A DNA stretch of 64,000 bases from Saccharina japonica (Eukaryota > Sar > Phaeophyceae > Laminariales > Laminariaceae). The stretch is taken from contig MEHQ01002218.1 in assembly GCA_008828725.1 (NCBI GenBank), positions 1 through 64,000 of the forward strand. Reading direction: 5' to 3'. The notes under the pieces were generated by a model. The model was not told the origin of the DNA. It ran no database searches and was given only the letters and a program-made list of their open reading frames with translations. Both the position numbers and the translations under genes were made by a program. Below, piece after piece: positions 31,466-46,400 of the stretch (positions are counted from its first letter, which is position 1; the number at the start of each line of letters is the position of its first letter).

Positions 31466-34400
31466 GTGAGAACACACCAGCGATTTGTTTGAGTACCGTG
31501 TCGGGGCGGGGGGTGAGAGTGGGCACTTGTACTCTCACTGTCTATACCCACTACGTACTCGTACCTGGTACCTGGTATATAAATGTGCTTCGTGTGACCT
31601 CACCCGTCAGGGTGCGAAATGGTGATGGTGACAATGACAAGAGAGAGAGAGAGGTCCCGCTAAAGGTGTTACCCGCCGAGTACCCGCCTTGGACGGGTAC
31701 CCGTACTCTCGAGTATTGACTATTTACGGCCATTTTGGGTGGGTACCTGGGTGCCGGGTACCCGTCCAACACCCGCGTACCCAGCTGCCTGGGGCCCAAA
31801 TAGTCGGCGAGTATAAAGTGTCACCCGTACCCGTGACGGGTATTAGCAAGCCGGGTACATAGTACTCGCGAGTACCCGGGTAATTCCCGTCCAACACCCG
31901 CGTACCCAGCTGCCTGGGGCCCAAATAGTCGGCGAGTATAAAGTGTCACCCGTACCCGTGACGGGTATTAGCAAGCCGGGTACATAGTACTCGCGAGTAC
32001 CCGGGTAATTGGCAAAAGGGCAACACCTCTACGAGTACAACAGCAGTACGTAGTGTGGTGTGAGATGTGAAGCAGGAGACAGCAATTTCATTTTGAAAAT
32101 GGTGCACAGACGCTCCCAGTATATGATGCTTCATACTCCGAGTATACTTGGGAATACTCAAGAGTATGAAGGGCATTGAGCCCGTAAATACGGCGAGTAC
32201 TCGCAGTATATACTCCCGAAATACTACCAGTACTCTTTAGTACCAAGTACGTACTCCGGTTACCTTCCCCCGAAAGAATTTTGCTCCAACTTCCACTCGT
32301 GGGACCATCCGTGACTGGTTTCTGCAAATAACATAGGATTAAACTATGGAAACGGTGCACAGATGGTCGAAGTATACTTCATACTCCAAGTGTACTGCGC
32401 ATATTAAGAGTATTTTGATACTCCCGAGTACCCGCAGAACTAACGGACGAAGTACTGCCAGTACTTGGGAGTACCCGCAGTACAGAACCCTGAAACAGTT
32501 AAGTTACAGCAGTATTATAGTAGTACTCCTCAGTATTGAACCCCGAAACCCTGCGAGTATGGCAGTATGCGCAGTACAGAATATCGAAATACTGCGAGTA
32601 CTCGCAGTATCCCGCCGTATATACATAAAGCCCAAATACTATTATACAAGTACACGACGTACCGAAAGTATCTTCTCTCGCAAATACTTGACTTCACTCC
32701 CAGGTACTGAGAGCATCTGTGAAAGGGTGTCCTGGATAGTGTGCACGGAAATGTACGATGTACCACCTAGGGGGGGTGATTTAGGGGATAGGATAATAAG
32801 TTGACATCTCCGGGATTCCTAAGGTAGACCAATGTACCTGAGTACCCGGTTACCCCAATACCCGGGTACCCGGGGCGCAAATACTCGGCGAGTATGAAGT
32901 GTTACTCGTGCCCGTGATGGTGTGTTAGCAAGCCGGGCAATACTCGCGAGTACCCGGGTAATTGGCAAAAGGTTCACACCTCTAGGTCCCGCACACCATA
33001 CAGCAGTACCAGGTATATACGTGACGACTGCTCTGTTATTTAGTCGTGCATACATGTACATATAGAACTAACTATAAACTCGTATGGGCTGGTGGGTGTT
33101 ACTTACAGTGGTAGTACCCGCGATTACTTGCCCAGTGGCTACCTTATCTTTGCTTCAACTTTCAAGAGCTTTTTATGTTATTTGTCCTTGCCCGGTGGTT
33201 GCGTACGAGTATGTAGCTGGTACGTACAAGGAACGAACGCCTGCCTTGTTTTAAGTCAACCGCAATCCCGAAGGGGGACCTTGTACGTACTGTTGTACAT
33301 ATGATGTACTCGTACCTGGCACAGAGTGTCGGTTCTGTGTTTTGGTCATTTTCGTGTGATTTGCCTGGGCCTTGCGGTATTTCATTTTAGTTACGTACTT
33401 TCGCGCTGTTTTTCTCTGCGCTTTTATTTTGTGTTTTTGTCACGGTCTCGCTATTTCCTATTTTCCCCTATGAATAGTGCCTTCGTTCGTACATACCTGG
33501 TACACAGCTCCGAGTATACTGGGAGTACGGAGAGTATTTACCATAAAATACCTGGTTACTACGTACCTGGTACTAGTAGTAGAGCTTCAAATCCAGAGTA
33601 CTCGCGTAATCGTATTAGGAGAGAACTAACGACCAAAACGTTAGCTGTACTGGCAGTCTGGCAATCCGCTCTAGCTACTGCGAGCGCGGGCAGTACACAG
33701 CAGCAGTACCCGCAATATCGAACTACTCAAAGTACTTGAAAATACAGGCAGTACCCACAAGCAGTAGAAATTGCGACAACATGAAAGTACCCACGGCGCG
33801 AGTACTCGCAGTATTTGCAAGAAGAGCCGTATCAGTATTGAACCCCTGACATGCTGCCAGTACTCTCAGTACCTCCATTGATTCTTCCTGGAAAGTAACT
33901 TCCCCCAACCCGGGATCTGTGCATGATATTTCTCATATTTCCTCCGGAATACCTGGTGCTTCAGATGAGATAGATGCTCCCTAACTCGGTATAATATGTA
34001 CTCCGAGTGTACGGGGCCCAGGGAGTATTTGAGAGAGTATAAAATGCCCGGTACCAAGCGTATGCTACCTGCTGGGAACATTGGTCTTTTATTTCGGAAA
34101 CGTTATTTTTTTTAACCAGTTCGGCGGCTGTGTCTCTCCCGTGAGGAACTTGAAATACTCGCGTAATATTTACCGGTACCAGGTATCGTGCAAATGTGTA
34201 TATACGATTTTTCTTTTTCTTTTTTATCAGAATTCATTTTTTTGGGAGAGCTTTCGGTTGCAGTTGGTACCCGAAGTTTTTACGAGCGAACAAGATTTCT
34301 GCCCAAGGGTCCCACAGATTTGCCCAGAAAACGGCTTGTATTCCAATCTTGGGCAAATTTTTGGGCCCTTGTCCAAATATTGGGCGTTGTGAAATAGGAT

Positions 34401-37400
34401 GTTGACGTTCCAAAAGGTACTTGAAGAACGCCTGTATTTTTCCCACCTTTGTATTAGGATGTCGAAAGTGGGGGGGGGGGGGAGGGGGTCCCGTACACCC
34501 GTGTAATAGGTGCTGGAGATGGGCGCGGGACCAAGAAAAGTCGGTTAACCGCGGTATTTGGAAACCCGGTAGGCGTTTTCAATTATTATGGTAATCGGTT
34601 TTCAAAAGACAAAACCTGTTGTTTATTTTTTGTTTATTTTTTTTGTCTATTTTAGGGGACCCACGTGTTATACTCAAACGAGCCTGTATCAATAATGAAC
34701 GACGTTAACTAAACATGACAAGCGTGAAAGTTTGAGCAAGCAAGGTGACGGAGAGAACCAGATAAGCAGTTGGGTGGGAGTAACACAACGAGGTGCAAAT
34801 CGAGGAAAAATCTATCAATCGCCCCGTGGTTTTCAATGTTTTCGAGGCTTTAATACCTGCCAAATAAAAACCTGATTTTCTTTCGTTTTTGAGAATAACG
34901 CCTCTTCTCCGGTTACCGGCTCTTCGAAAATGCTATCCGGTGCCCATCTCTAGTCATGGTATGAATAGGGACCCTCTCAAGAGTACACTATAGAACATAC
35001 CCTGCTAAGCATAACCTTGAAGAATATGTTCGTTGTTCTTACGCTGCCCTCAAAAACTACTACCAGGTACAGTATTAATATTATTAAGTGTCATCATTAT
35101 CGGGCGGAAGAGCGTGCAGCAGCAAGCAGTGCCGCCGTCATCATCATCCATCATCATCACGCTGCGCTGGTATCGTACCGTAGTCCTACAGCAAAGTAAT
35201 GTCACTATTTGGTGCCGGTATATATGTATGTATGCGCCAGCCAACCATACCGGCACTATATATAACGCCAACCGGCACTATTTACTCCGCACACTGCTAT
35301 ATACACATATACACATATACACTGGTTAGTCCAAACATGTCGGGAGACATGTCAAGCGAGGCAAAGCATGCATGCGCTGTCAAGGGGGTATATAGGGCCC
35401 AAGTGTTCCACACTAAAACCTGGTAAGTTGGTGTCAGTTACGGCAGGCATGTCAAGGCAAAGCTGCTGTCTGTCTAGGGTTGAAAGTCCTGTCTCCCGAC
35501 ATCTTTGGGTTATAGTCCCATCTGCGTCAAGCAATTTCATAGGCACTGCTGTAGAGAGGGACCTCTACTGGCTGTGCTTTCCCTACGTGGTATATACTTC
35601 GGACACATCTGGTACCCCAGCAGCCCAGGCTTGCTTATCGTGTCAAGACCAGCCCCCATATTAATAGTATATAGCATATATAGATGGTGGCCACAGGCGG
35701 CGAAACAAAAATGGTAGGGCAGCGGCCAAAAACAGGTACATTCTTGAAATCAAGTCAAAAACGCACACTCCACGTGCCCTGCCATTGGTCCAAAACTCGT
35801 TGTACCTGTTTTTGCCTCTTCAAAACCCAGGTATACCTTATTTTGTCTGTACTCTGCTTGACTTTCACCTTTTTTTGTCGTTTTTAAGCCAATCAGAGGC
35901 CCTTCATAGTTCCAACTTATGCCCCCTATACAAATGCCGACGTATGCGGAGACTCCCTCCTCCCTTCGCACCACACGCCACTCGAGCGACACACATATCT
36001 GCCTGCACACCTCCGCCGAAATAATACGAGATAGAAGGCTCCCCTTCGGGATTGTGGTTGGCTTGAAATACCAGGGGTGTCGCAAGCTGAGAAAGGAGAA
36101 TACAGCAGCAGGCGTTCATTCCTCGTACTATTAATAGCAGCAACTCGTACGTAGCTTCCGGGCGAGCACGAAGAACATAAAAAAAACTCTACTTTGCGTT
36201 GCAAGGAACGGCAGGTTCGTGGGGTGCGTTTTAAACTTGATTTTAGTATATACCTGTTTTTGGCCCCGAACGGACCAGGTGTACCTGTTTTTGGCCGCTA
36301 TGATGCCCAAAAATGTACTACTCTGTCCCGAAATATAAGCACATTTTATACATTTATATTCAATAAAATCGTCCTCATTACAAGGACCGTTTGAAAATTA
36401 AGATTTTATCGAAATGGTTCTTAGATTTCGAGTCAGAGTGGTGTGATGTAATATACTGGTATGGAAACAGCGTAATGAGCGCCCATAAACTGAGTTGGAG
36501 GTGTCTATTATTAATAGGAGTGTAGGAACGGTGCTCCGTCTATCAAGGGATCCGTGGTCAATGGTTAAATGACTAAGGCAAGCAACAAATGAGTACGCCC
36601 CCCCCCCACCCCCCGTATAATTGCTATAATTAAGCCCATGCATGACATGGATTCGCCCCCCCCCCCCCTCCCTCCACTTCCCGAATGAAGATAGGCATAC
36701 ATTTCCAATGTGATACATAAGTGACATGGACAAGTTTGGTACCTGGTATCATACACTAGATACATTACTAGTAGCGAGAAAACGATCGCTAACCTATGTA
36801 GGGGATAGATTTTGGCCACAGGCGGCGAAACAGGAAGGGGATACAGTATTAATAGTAAGTAAGAATAACAAAAAGTTTATGATGTGATTATGGAAGGAAA
36901 AACAAACGTAACGAGCGCCCCAAATGAAGAATATAAATGAAATGTTATGTACAATGGGGTCGGGTTGGGTGGAACTATTGGGGTAAGGTCGGAGGGAATT
37001 AATTGATTGATGACTTGAGCTATAGCGTGGATTAATTAATTTTGACCAAAGAGGCACACGACATTAAAGGTGTCTCTATTACATACCAGGAGTAGGAACG
37101 GTGCTAGGAACTGTGCTCGGAACGGTGCTCGATCTCGAAAAGGGTGCGTAGTCAATGGTCAAATGGCTTCGTAAGGTAAGAATACAATGAGTAACCCTGC
37201 ATGCGACTTACCCAACACCTCACGGCGCTTCGCTCTTGGTGCAAGCAATGTCTGCCTGGTTGGTGAAAACCCGACGTGCTCCGTCCCGGCATTGTAGGTC
37301 ACACGACTACCACCATTCGCATGGCATGAGTACACCCCATCCCTCCCTGGCACAAGAAACCGTTGGGTTGGCGTCGGTTGGCGTCGACGCTGTAAAACAC

Positions 37401-40400
37401 GCCTCTCACTGCGTGAGCTACGAGACAACCAGGGTACCACCGTTTTTGTTTGTTTGTTTTTTGGCGGTCACCAACGCTGGCGGTCTTGTTAGATTATTTG
37501 TGCGGGGTTGAGAACCTCTACTCCGCACAAGGGGGATGATCGTATCACGTAGAATGCACATGGTAAGGCACTCACGAGGCAGATACATACGTAGCGATAC
37601 CCATTGCTGTCTCTGGAAGTGGCCACACCAGAAATTAAATCAATGAATTGGAGGCTGTCGTCCAGCAAGAAGTCCGTCTCACAGGCGATTGTTAGCAGGG
37701 TGCAGCTCACCCGACATGCGACTCGCCCAATACCTCACGGCGTTCGCGCTTGGTGCAAGCAATCTCTGCCTGGCTGGTATAAACCCTTGACGTTCTCCGT
37801 CCAGACATCGTAGGGATGCGACAGTCTATGGTCATACGACTACGGCCATGCACGGTATGCCCAAACACCCCCCCCTCCTCCTACTTCACTTATAAATATA
37901 TGATATATTTATAGGTTGGGTTGGCGTCGGTTGGCAACGACGCTGTAAAACACGCCACTCGCTGCGTGAGCTAGAAAACCAGGGTGCCGTTTTTTTTTTG
38001 TTATTTTTTTCCCCCCGCCCCCCCCGCCGCCGCCCCGCTCCTGACGACAGAGTAACCTGCCACTCCCCCGCACGCCCCGACCCATAAAGCTATGCCGCGA
38101 CCAGATACAGGCGGTAGTACACAGCCTCGGGAAGATGGCGGCTCGGCTAGGAGTGCGGACCCCGGTGCAACACGCTATGTTTGGGGGCTACGTCTCCGTG
38201 GCGACGGGACTGACAGAGTTTACGCTCTCCCTCATTGCCGGTGTGTGGGTTTCGTTTTGTGTACATACTTATATAGAAGGGTTTCGCTTGTGGAGGCGGT
38301 GATTTGGGGGGGGGGGGCGTACTCATGTTGTTGCTTGGCCTAGTGCCCATTGAACCTATTGACAGACACGGCATTTTCGAGACGGAGGCGGGGGGGGGGT
38401 TGTTGATGGGTTGTGTGGTGTTTTTCGAGTTGTATTCGTATATATTGAAGGGTTTCGATACTGGAGGCGGTGATTGGGGGGAGGGGATTGTTGTTGTTCT
38501 TTTATGATGTTTTTCGTGTTCTATCCGTTTATATTGAAGGGTTTCGATAATGGAGGCGGTGGTTGGGGAAGGGGATTGGTGTTGTTTTTTGTTGATGTTT
38601 TTCGAGTTGTATTCGTACTATTGAAGGGTTTCGATAATGGAGGCGGTGATTGGGGGAGGGGATTTTTGTTGTTCTTTGTTGGTGTTTTTCGTGTTGTGTA
38701 TAAAAGGGTTTCGCTTGTGGAGGCGGTGATTGGGGAGAGGGACTGGTGTTGTTTTTTGTTGATACTAGTGTTTTTCGTGTTGTAGGGGTCTGTATATATA
38801 TACCCTCTCCCTTGTTGCCGGTGTGTGGTGTATATGCGTCGTTTTGTGGAAGGGTTTCGCTGCGATGGCGGTGGGTTGGCCTTCCTGGATGGTGATTTTC
38901 AGTTGTGTTTTTATGGTGTTTTTGCTTGTTTTTTTCGGGGTCAAGTGCTTTTTTTGGTTGTTGGTTCAGGACATACGTCCCGTGGCGACGGGGCTAATGG
39001 TGTTTGGTTGATCGTTTTGATTCATGTTTTTCGGCTGATTATTTTGGTTGGTCGTTTCGGTTGATATGTGTGTGTGTTTTTTGTTCATGTTTTTTGGTTC
39101 CATGCCTTTGTTGACCATACTCCAGGAATCCCGTCGGTCCCCTAATTACGGTCAGAACTCACCACTTCTCGAGACACTAGGCATAATATACTTGGTATGT
39201 ACGAGAAGAAGGTACTATCAATATTAGTAATACTAACCAATCAATGGTTGATTGCGTTTAATTGGCTCAGGGTTCACTGTATTCGCCCCCCGTACACAGC
39301 TCAAGTAGTGACCTGACCCTTTAACCAACGAGTGATGAATAAGTGATGAACTCACTCTATGGAAGTATGCAAAGATTACTTTTCGACGAGATCCTCGATC
39401 TCAAGAGCTGTTGCTGTTTCTTCTTGAAAACAAATATTGATATGAAAAGTGCTCGAACGAAGAGATACATTCAAAAAAAGACAAGAAATTTCACAAACAT
39501 AACTGTTGATATGTGCGTATGTTTGCGTGTGGTTACCATCATCTCGATATGTTGCAGGGGAGGACGAGGACAGCAGCTCTCTTTTAGGGATTTCCATTAT
39601 GGCGGTGGCGGAGATAGCGGGGAGCATCTTGGTTTTGTACCGGTGGCGAAAAGGCATTACGCCGGCGCCGACCCTGGACGGGGCTATGGGCCGCCAGTCG
39701 GAGCAGCTCCAAGAGGTGAGAAGGCGGCATACTACTGTTAGACAGATCATGATCTAGATCATCTACAGATATTTAACCTGCCGCTAGATCATCTGCAGAT
39801 CTTAACCGGCCGTTAGATCATGCACAGATCTTAACCTGCCGTTAGATAATGCACAGATATCTTAACCTGCCGTTAGATCATCTACAGATATTAACCTGCC
39901 GTTAGATCATGCACAGATAGTAACCTGCCGTTAGATCATATACAGATCTTAACCTACCGTTAGATCGTCTACGGATCTTAACCTGACGTTAGATCATCTA
40001 CATATCTTAACCTGCCGTTAGATCATATACAGATCTTAACTTTCCGTTAGATCATCTAGATCCTTCCCTGCCGTAATGATACGTTGTCCGCCAGCCGGAG
40101 CAGCTCCTTAGCGGTGAGAAAGTGGCACAACGTCGGACAACATCACGATCTAGACCATCTTCAGATATTTGACATGCCGTTAGATCGTCCAGACCCTAAC
40201 CTCCCTTTATATCGTCTAGATCTTTAACCTGCCGTTAGGCAATATAGGTCCTAACCTGCCGTTAGATCGTCTAGATCTTAACCTGCCGTTAGATCATCTA
40301 GATCCTAACCTGCCGTTGGATAATCTAGATCCTTTCCTGCCGTTAGATCATCTAGCTCCTTACCTGCCGTTAGATCATCTAGATCCTAACCTGCCGTTGG

Positions 40401-43400
40401 ATTATCTAGATCCTGGTCTCGCCGTTGTGATGTGTATGTTATGCAGGATCTGTACAGTAAGCAGCTCCAAGAGGTGGCAAGGTGTGAAGGTCAGCACACG
40501 CCGGAAAGATAACGATTTACGAGATAATCTCATACGAAGTATCCTAGCATTCCGTTGTAAGAGGTTGTGCAGAACCTGTACAGCGGTTTCAGACCCAAAC
40601 GCAACAACCCCCGTTCCCGCCCGCTCGCTCGCTTTTCTCACTGCCCGGTAAAAACCAGGTCTACTTCGCCGGAGCTATCGCGATAATGACCACGCTACTG
40701 GGAGCAATGCTGCTGCACACCAGCATCTTAGATTTACGTGAGCGCTCGCGTTTTGTTTGTGCGTCGGGTTGGGTTAGGTTGTGATTTTTTTTTAGTCTCG
40801 CCCTGCCTTTTCCTATTATGAATAGAGTGATCGAAGCATGCCTGGACGGGGGGGGGGGTTCAGTTGTCGTCATCTTGGGAATGCGACAGAAAGCAAAAAA
40901 AAACAGAATAGGAAAAGAAGAAGAAGAACATCGACAGAAATAAGCTGCGGCATACAGCAAGCAACTGTTAACATTACGGTTTGTTTGTTGTTTTTGTTTT
41001 TCCATCCCATTCATTATCTTCGCCTCCTTCTTTCTCTCTCCTCAAGTCGTAACTCAGATCCGGGGTCACAAAGTAGCTCCTTCTCCCTCCTCCCCCACTA
41101 CGGTTCTTGCCTTGGATTTTTATCGCGATAAGTATTTCAGCATTTCTTCCCTCGTCAACTCTCGTCGAATTGGCTTACCCACGCTATAATATTGCAATAT
41201 GCGCTCTCGACAGTTGGTGTCATTTGAGAATAAAAATCTCCATACGGAGACTCGAGCCCTCGACCTCCAACCTAACAGACTTTGTGGTTACCTCTTAGAC
41301 CACCGGGGCGGGAGGCCATTGTATTGGGGTTTGGTTCATTGGGCGGGTTTTTGCCTGCATACAGTTGTGGTTCATCAGTAGTGCCGGTTGGATAGTGCCG
41401 GTTGACGGGTTAGTGCCGGTTGCCGAAATAGTGCCGGTTGCCAGATTTGTGTCAGTTGAGTAATGCCGGTTACCGGGGTAGTGCCTGTTAAGTATCCCTT
41501 ATATCCCCCCATATCGCTTATATCCCCCCATATCGCTTATATACCCCCATATCCCTTATACCCCCCCATGCAATACAGGACACCTAAAACGAAACAGGCT
41601 AACAAAAAAACCCAGGCTGAAATTCAGAGGAAATTATGAAATTCGGGATTCGTTATCTTGAAATTAGTGTAGAAGGCATCCTCTCTCAAATAAGAAATCC
41701 AGCCTGGACCAGATTTCCTGTTTCATATTAGGTGTCCTGTACTGTATCCCTTGTACCCCCCCCATATCCCTTGAAGGGGTCCCCAAGGGGTTTCCACGGG
41801 GAAAGTTTTTTTTTAATCACTCACCAGTCTAGCACAAACTCGTCTTCGACTCCCGCCCAGTTTCCTCGCAGCAGGGTGAAAAACCCCGCTTCCCGCTCCA
41901 CGCACGCCACCCCGCCGCACAGCCTGCGGGGGAACGTGTGTGTGTATGTATGGGGGAAGGGGGCACAAGTCAAGGTAGCTGGCGGGGTGTTCGACCCTTC
42001 AGCGGTAACACAAGAAGTCGCGTTCCGTCAGAGAGAGCTTGNCAAGCTCTCTCTGACGGAACGCGACTTCTTGTGTTACCGCTGAAGGGTCGAACACCCC
42101 GCCAGCTACCTTGACTTGTGCCCCCTTCCCCCATACATACACACACACGTTCCCCCGCAGGCTGTGCGGCGGGGTGGCGTGCGTGGAGCGGGAAGCGGGG
42201 TTTTTCACCCTGCTGCGAGGAAACTGGGCGGGAGTCGAAGACGAGTTTGTGCTAGACTGGTGAGTGATTAAAAAAAAACTTTCCCCGTGGAAACCCCTTG
42301 GGGACCCCTTCAAGGGATATGGGGGGGGTACAAGGGATACAGTACAGGACACCTAATATGAAACAGGAAATCTGGTCCAGGCTGGATTTCTTATTTGAGA
42401 GAGGATGCCTTCTACACTAATTTCAAGATAACGAATCCCGAATTTCATAATTTCCTCTGAATTTCAGCCTGGGTTTTTTTGTAGCCTGTTTCGTTTTAGG
42501 TGTCCTGTATTGCATGGGGGGGTATAAGGGATATGGGGGTATATAAGCGATATGGGGGGATATAAGCGATATGGGGGGATATAAGGGATACTTAACAGGC
42601 ACTACCCCGGTAACCGGCATTACTCAACTGACACAAATCTGGCAACCGGCACTATTTCGGCAACCGGCACTAACCCGTCAACCGGCACTATCCAACCGGC
42701 ACTACTGATGAACCACAACTGTATGCAGGCAAAAACCCGCCCAATGAACCAAACCCCAATACAATGGCCTCCCGCCCCGGTGGTCTAAGAGGTAACCACA
42801 AAGTCTGTTAGGTTGGAGGTCGAGGGCTCGAGTCTCCGTATGGAGATTTTTATTCTCAAATGACACCAACTGTCGAGAGCGCATATTCAATATTATAGCG
42901 TGGGTAAGCCAAAATTCGACGAAGTTGACGAGGGAAGAAAGATGCTGAAATACTTCTCGCGATAAAAAGCCAAGGCAAGAACCGTAGTGGGGGAGGAGGG
43001 AGAAGGAGCTACTTTGTGACCCCGGATTCTGAGTTACGACTAGTGAAGGAGAGAGAAAGAGGAGTCGAAGATAATAGAATGGGATGGAAAAACAAAACAA
43101 CAAACAAACCGTAATGTTAACAGTTGCTTGCTGTATGCCGCAGCTTATTTCTGTCGATGTTCTTCTTCTTCTTTTCCTATTCTGTTTTTTTTTGCTTTCT
43201 GTCGCATTCCCAAGATGACGACAACTGAACCCCCCCCCCCGTCCAGGCATGCTTCGAGGGGGTTCAGAGAGCCTTGGCTCGGCCAGGTCGAAGCTCACAC
43301 CACATTTTCCCTGGCACTGGTGAAGGATGACCTAGCCCGCCTCACGGAGGGCTCCGGCGGCATTTTGGCCCAAGCGGAGAATTGGCCCGCCGGCGCTAGC

Positions 43401-46400
43401 GCTGTTACTGCAACGAGAACCGCCCGAGAAGCCGCGCCGCGACCACCATCAGCCTCGACGGCTGTCCTCCCCCTCCCCCAGGAGGAGGGACAGGAAGTAG
43501 GAAGAGGGGGAAGCGAGGCGTATCATGTCTTGATCTCCGAGAAAGAGGGACAGGAAGGAGGAAGAGGGGGAAGCGAGGCGTATCATGTCTTGCCGAGCCC
43601 TGCGACACCGGGCGGACCTCTGGGCGGAGCTCGGGAAGGGCCGGTATCGCGACTGCCATCAACATCGATGGGCACGGTCACCCCCGAGGAAAGACCGGAA
43701 GGTAGAAAGACAAGAGTAAAAGGCGGGGGGAAAAGTGCCTTGCCGAGCCCTACTGCAATAGAGGGCGGGGCCCCGGAGGAGCCTGTAGAGCGGCTGCGGT
43801 TATCAGCACCGACGGTTACGGTCTCCGCCGGTGGTGGTGGAGAGGCAGGAGGAAGAGCAAGAAGCGAGGAAAATCAGTTTTTTCCGAGTCCGATGACGGA
43901 AGGAGAGGCTTGGGAGCTGGTAGCGCGGAAGGTATTCCAGCAACTACTGTTGTAAGACTGGTCGAGGCACAGAGTATCCCCTTGCAGGGGTGTCTATTAG
44001 GCATCCTTGGTGTTGCTCACTTTTGTGTAGAATAATCAAGCGTAGAAGAGAAGCAGTTTTGTTTTTAATAATTCCAGAGCCGAGATGACATCTAGCTCGG
44101 AAGAGCTTCAAGTATGGGCCCTCCCGATCTTATCAATACCCCGAATACGAATGCCAGCCAGGTATTACGAAAACGGACCAATTACCTAGGAATGAGGTAA
44201 TTACCGGCCTTCCAAGCCGATACCATTACACCATTACGGAGGACCATAGTAAATAGGAACAAGTATTGTTAGTGAAAATATGTGAATGTATAGGTCTTTG
44301 TATAAACCGTAGGTCCTATTAACTATGGTCCTCCGTAAGCAACCCAAAAGGGTATGAGCGTTGTACGTAATGTCATGAAGTTCTACTGGGTGCTTAGGCG
44401 CGAGCCCGTAAACAATCTTATGCATTCCTCCCCGCGGCATATTACCGCTCTATCCGGAAGTGTAAGGAAGCGTTTGCACATGAATTTTTCAATAAAAAAA
44501 TCTCATATACATTTCGGAACCTAATAGCCGGTCGCCCCGGTAGACTATTAATAGTGGTCAGCTTCTCGAAGGCTACTATCAATAGCATTGGTACCCGAGT
44601 TCAAATCCCACAGTGGCGAGATTTTGACTTTATTTGAAAAAAATAAAAAGGGAAACAATTGCTGAGAGCGCCTTCGTGGCGTGGGTAGGCGGAATCCGAC
44701 GCAAGTCGACGAGGGAAGAAAGTGCTAAAATTTATCGCGCTAAAAAAATGCAAGGCACGTACCGTAGTGGGGAGGGAGGAGACAAGAGCCTACTTATAGT
44801 GACCCCGGATCTGAGTTACGACTGACGAAGGAGAGAGAAAAAGAACGGCGAAGATCATAGATGGGATGGACAAAGAAAACAACAAAAGTGGTACGTGAAA
44901 GTCCACCCCTCCCCGCCTTCCTAAAGAAGGAAAACCCTTGATGACTCGCCTGGTCGGTCGAAACCCGACATGCTCCGTTCCGGCATTGTAGGGATGCGAG
45001 GGTCTATGGTCATACGACTACGGCCATGCATGAACATCGAGTACACACATACCCTCCCCCCGCCTTCCTAAAGAAGAAAAACCCTTGACAACCTCGACCC
45101 TTTTTTACCTGCACTGTAAGAGCAAACACACATACTTGAGTATAGTATGTAAGTCTAATTTCAAGTATTTTTTGTCTATCCGAAAGGGGTTAACGACCAC
45201 AATCATTTGTCTTGGTTTTGATTTGTCGCCGGATGTGCCACCCCCTCCATTTCGGAAGGGATGCGTGGTCAATGGTCAAATGACTAAAGCAAGCAACAAA
45301 GGAGTACGCCTCCCCCCCCCCCCCCCCCCCCCCAGACTACCTCGGTGCTGAATTGCTCGTATCACGTTTCTGTGCACCCGCGCGTGTTTATTTCTAAGCC
45401 AAGGTCTTGCAGAAGTGCTACTGGAAACGCACCCACGCTCCTGGTTCAGCCGACCTTGCCTCGCTCAGTGGCACCTCGCCGCGACTGCCACCCGCTTGCG
45501 GTGTGGTTGCATTGCCAAACACCTCGGAGCTGTTTGAGCGCAGCTCGGAAGAGCTTATCGTTTCGGAGGTGCGAGTGGCTCGATAAATGAGGGTTTGTGT
45601 TCTTAGAATGACGTCTCCGGGTTGCCAGACATAGAGAGGCAGAGGCGGAGTGGGGGGAGGGGGAAGGGGGGGAGCGGGGGGAGAGAGTGTGATGTTTTTG
45701 TCAGGGGGGGTTTCAGGGGGGGTTAGTAGGGGGAGAGAGCTCATGTCGTTGAGGGTGAGGTCGGGGGGTATACTTAGGTTGGGGGGGGGGGGGGTGTACT
45801 CATTGTTGTGCACGGCCGTAGTCATATGACCATAGACCCTCGCATCCCTACATGCCGGGACGGAGCGCGTTGGGGTTTTCACCAACGCAGGCAGACATTG
45901 CTTGCACCAAGCGCGAAAACGCCGTGAGGTATTGGGCGAGTCGCATGGAGGTGAGCTGCATCCTGCTAAGAACGCCTCTGAGGCGGACTTGCATATGGAC
46001 GAAGCCTTCAATTGAGTTAATTTAATTTCTGGTGTGGCTACTTCGCGGAGACAGCAATGGGTTTTACTATGTAACTGCCTCGCGGACGCCTTACCATATT
46101 AACACTACGTGATACGACATTCCCTTGTGCGGAACAATGATTCTCACCCCGCACAAATGATCTACTCGACCGCCAGCTTTGGTGACCCCAAAAAAAATAA
46201 CAAAAAAAACGCACCCTGCGTTGTCTAGCTCCACGCAGCGAGTGCGTGTTTTACAGCGTCGTTGCAACGCGACGAACCCAACTATAAATATATCATATAT
46301 TTATATGACGGGGGTGGGGGGGGTAGAGAAGAGAGAGAGGGGGGGGGGGGGGACGGGGGGCGGCGGCGGCGGAGGGTACTCATGTGTTCCTTGCCTCAGT

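Larger units (their letters stand above)
40831..42041 (+). repeat. Left arm of a 2.4-kb palindrome
   Basis: Starts TCGAAGCATGCCTGGACGGG and runs to the N at 42042. It is the reverse complement of 42043-43257 with only a few single-base and short indel differences. It contains a reverse SINE (about 40975-41318), an AGTGCCGGTTG tandem repeat, a CCCATATCGCTTATAT tandem repeat and MITE-5. Confidence 0.9.
42043..43257 (+). repeat. Right arm of the 2.4-kb palindrome
   Basis: Mirror of 40831-42041, ending GGCATGCTTCGA. Exon 5 starts 12 bases beyond its end. The few differences from the left arm are mostly indels in short runs. Confidence 0.9.

Noticed and set aside
39745..40430. CRISPR-like regular repeats
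   Set aside because: Units are contiguous and degenerate with no spacers, and the DNA is eukaryotic; a minisatellite.
42772..42850. Functional tRNA gene
   Set aside because: A/B-box-like words are present but acceptor strands do not pair, and the sequence continues into a repeated SINE body.
45418..46011. 197-codon minus-strand, proline-rich frame
   Set aside because: Spans exon 6 in antisense and a Q repeat with its G-run; the plus-strand exon has proper splice sites.
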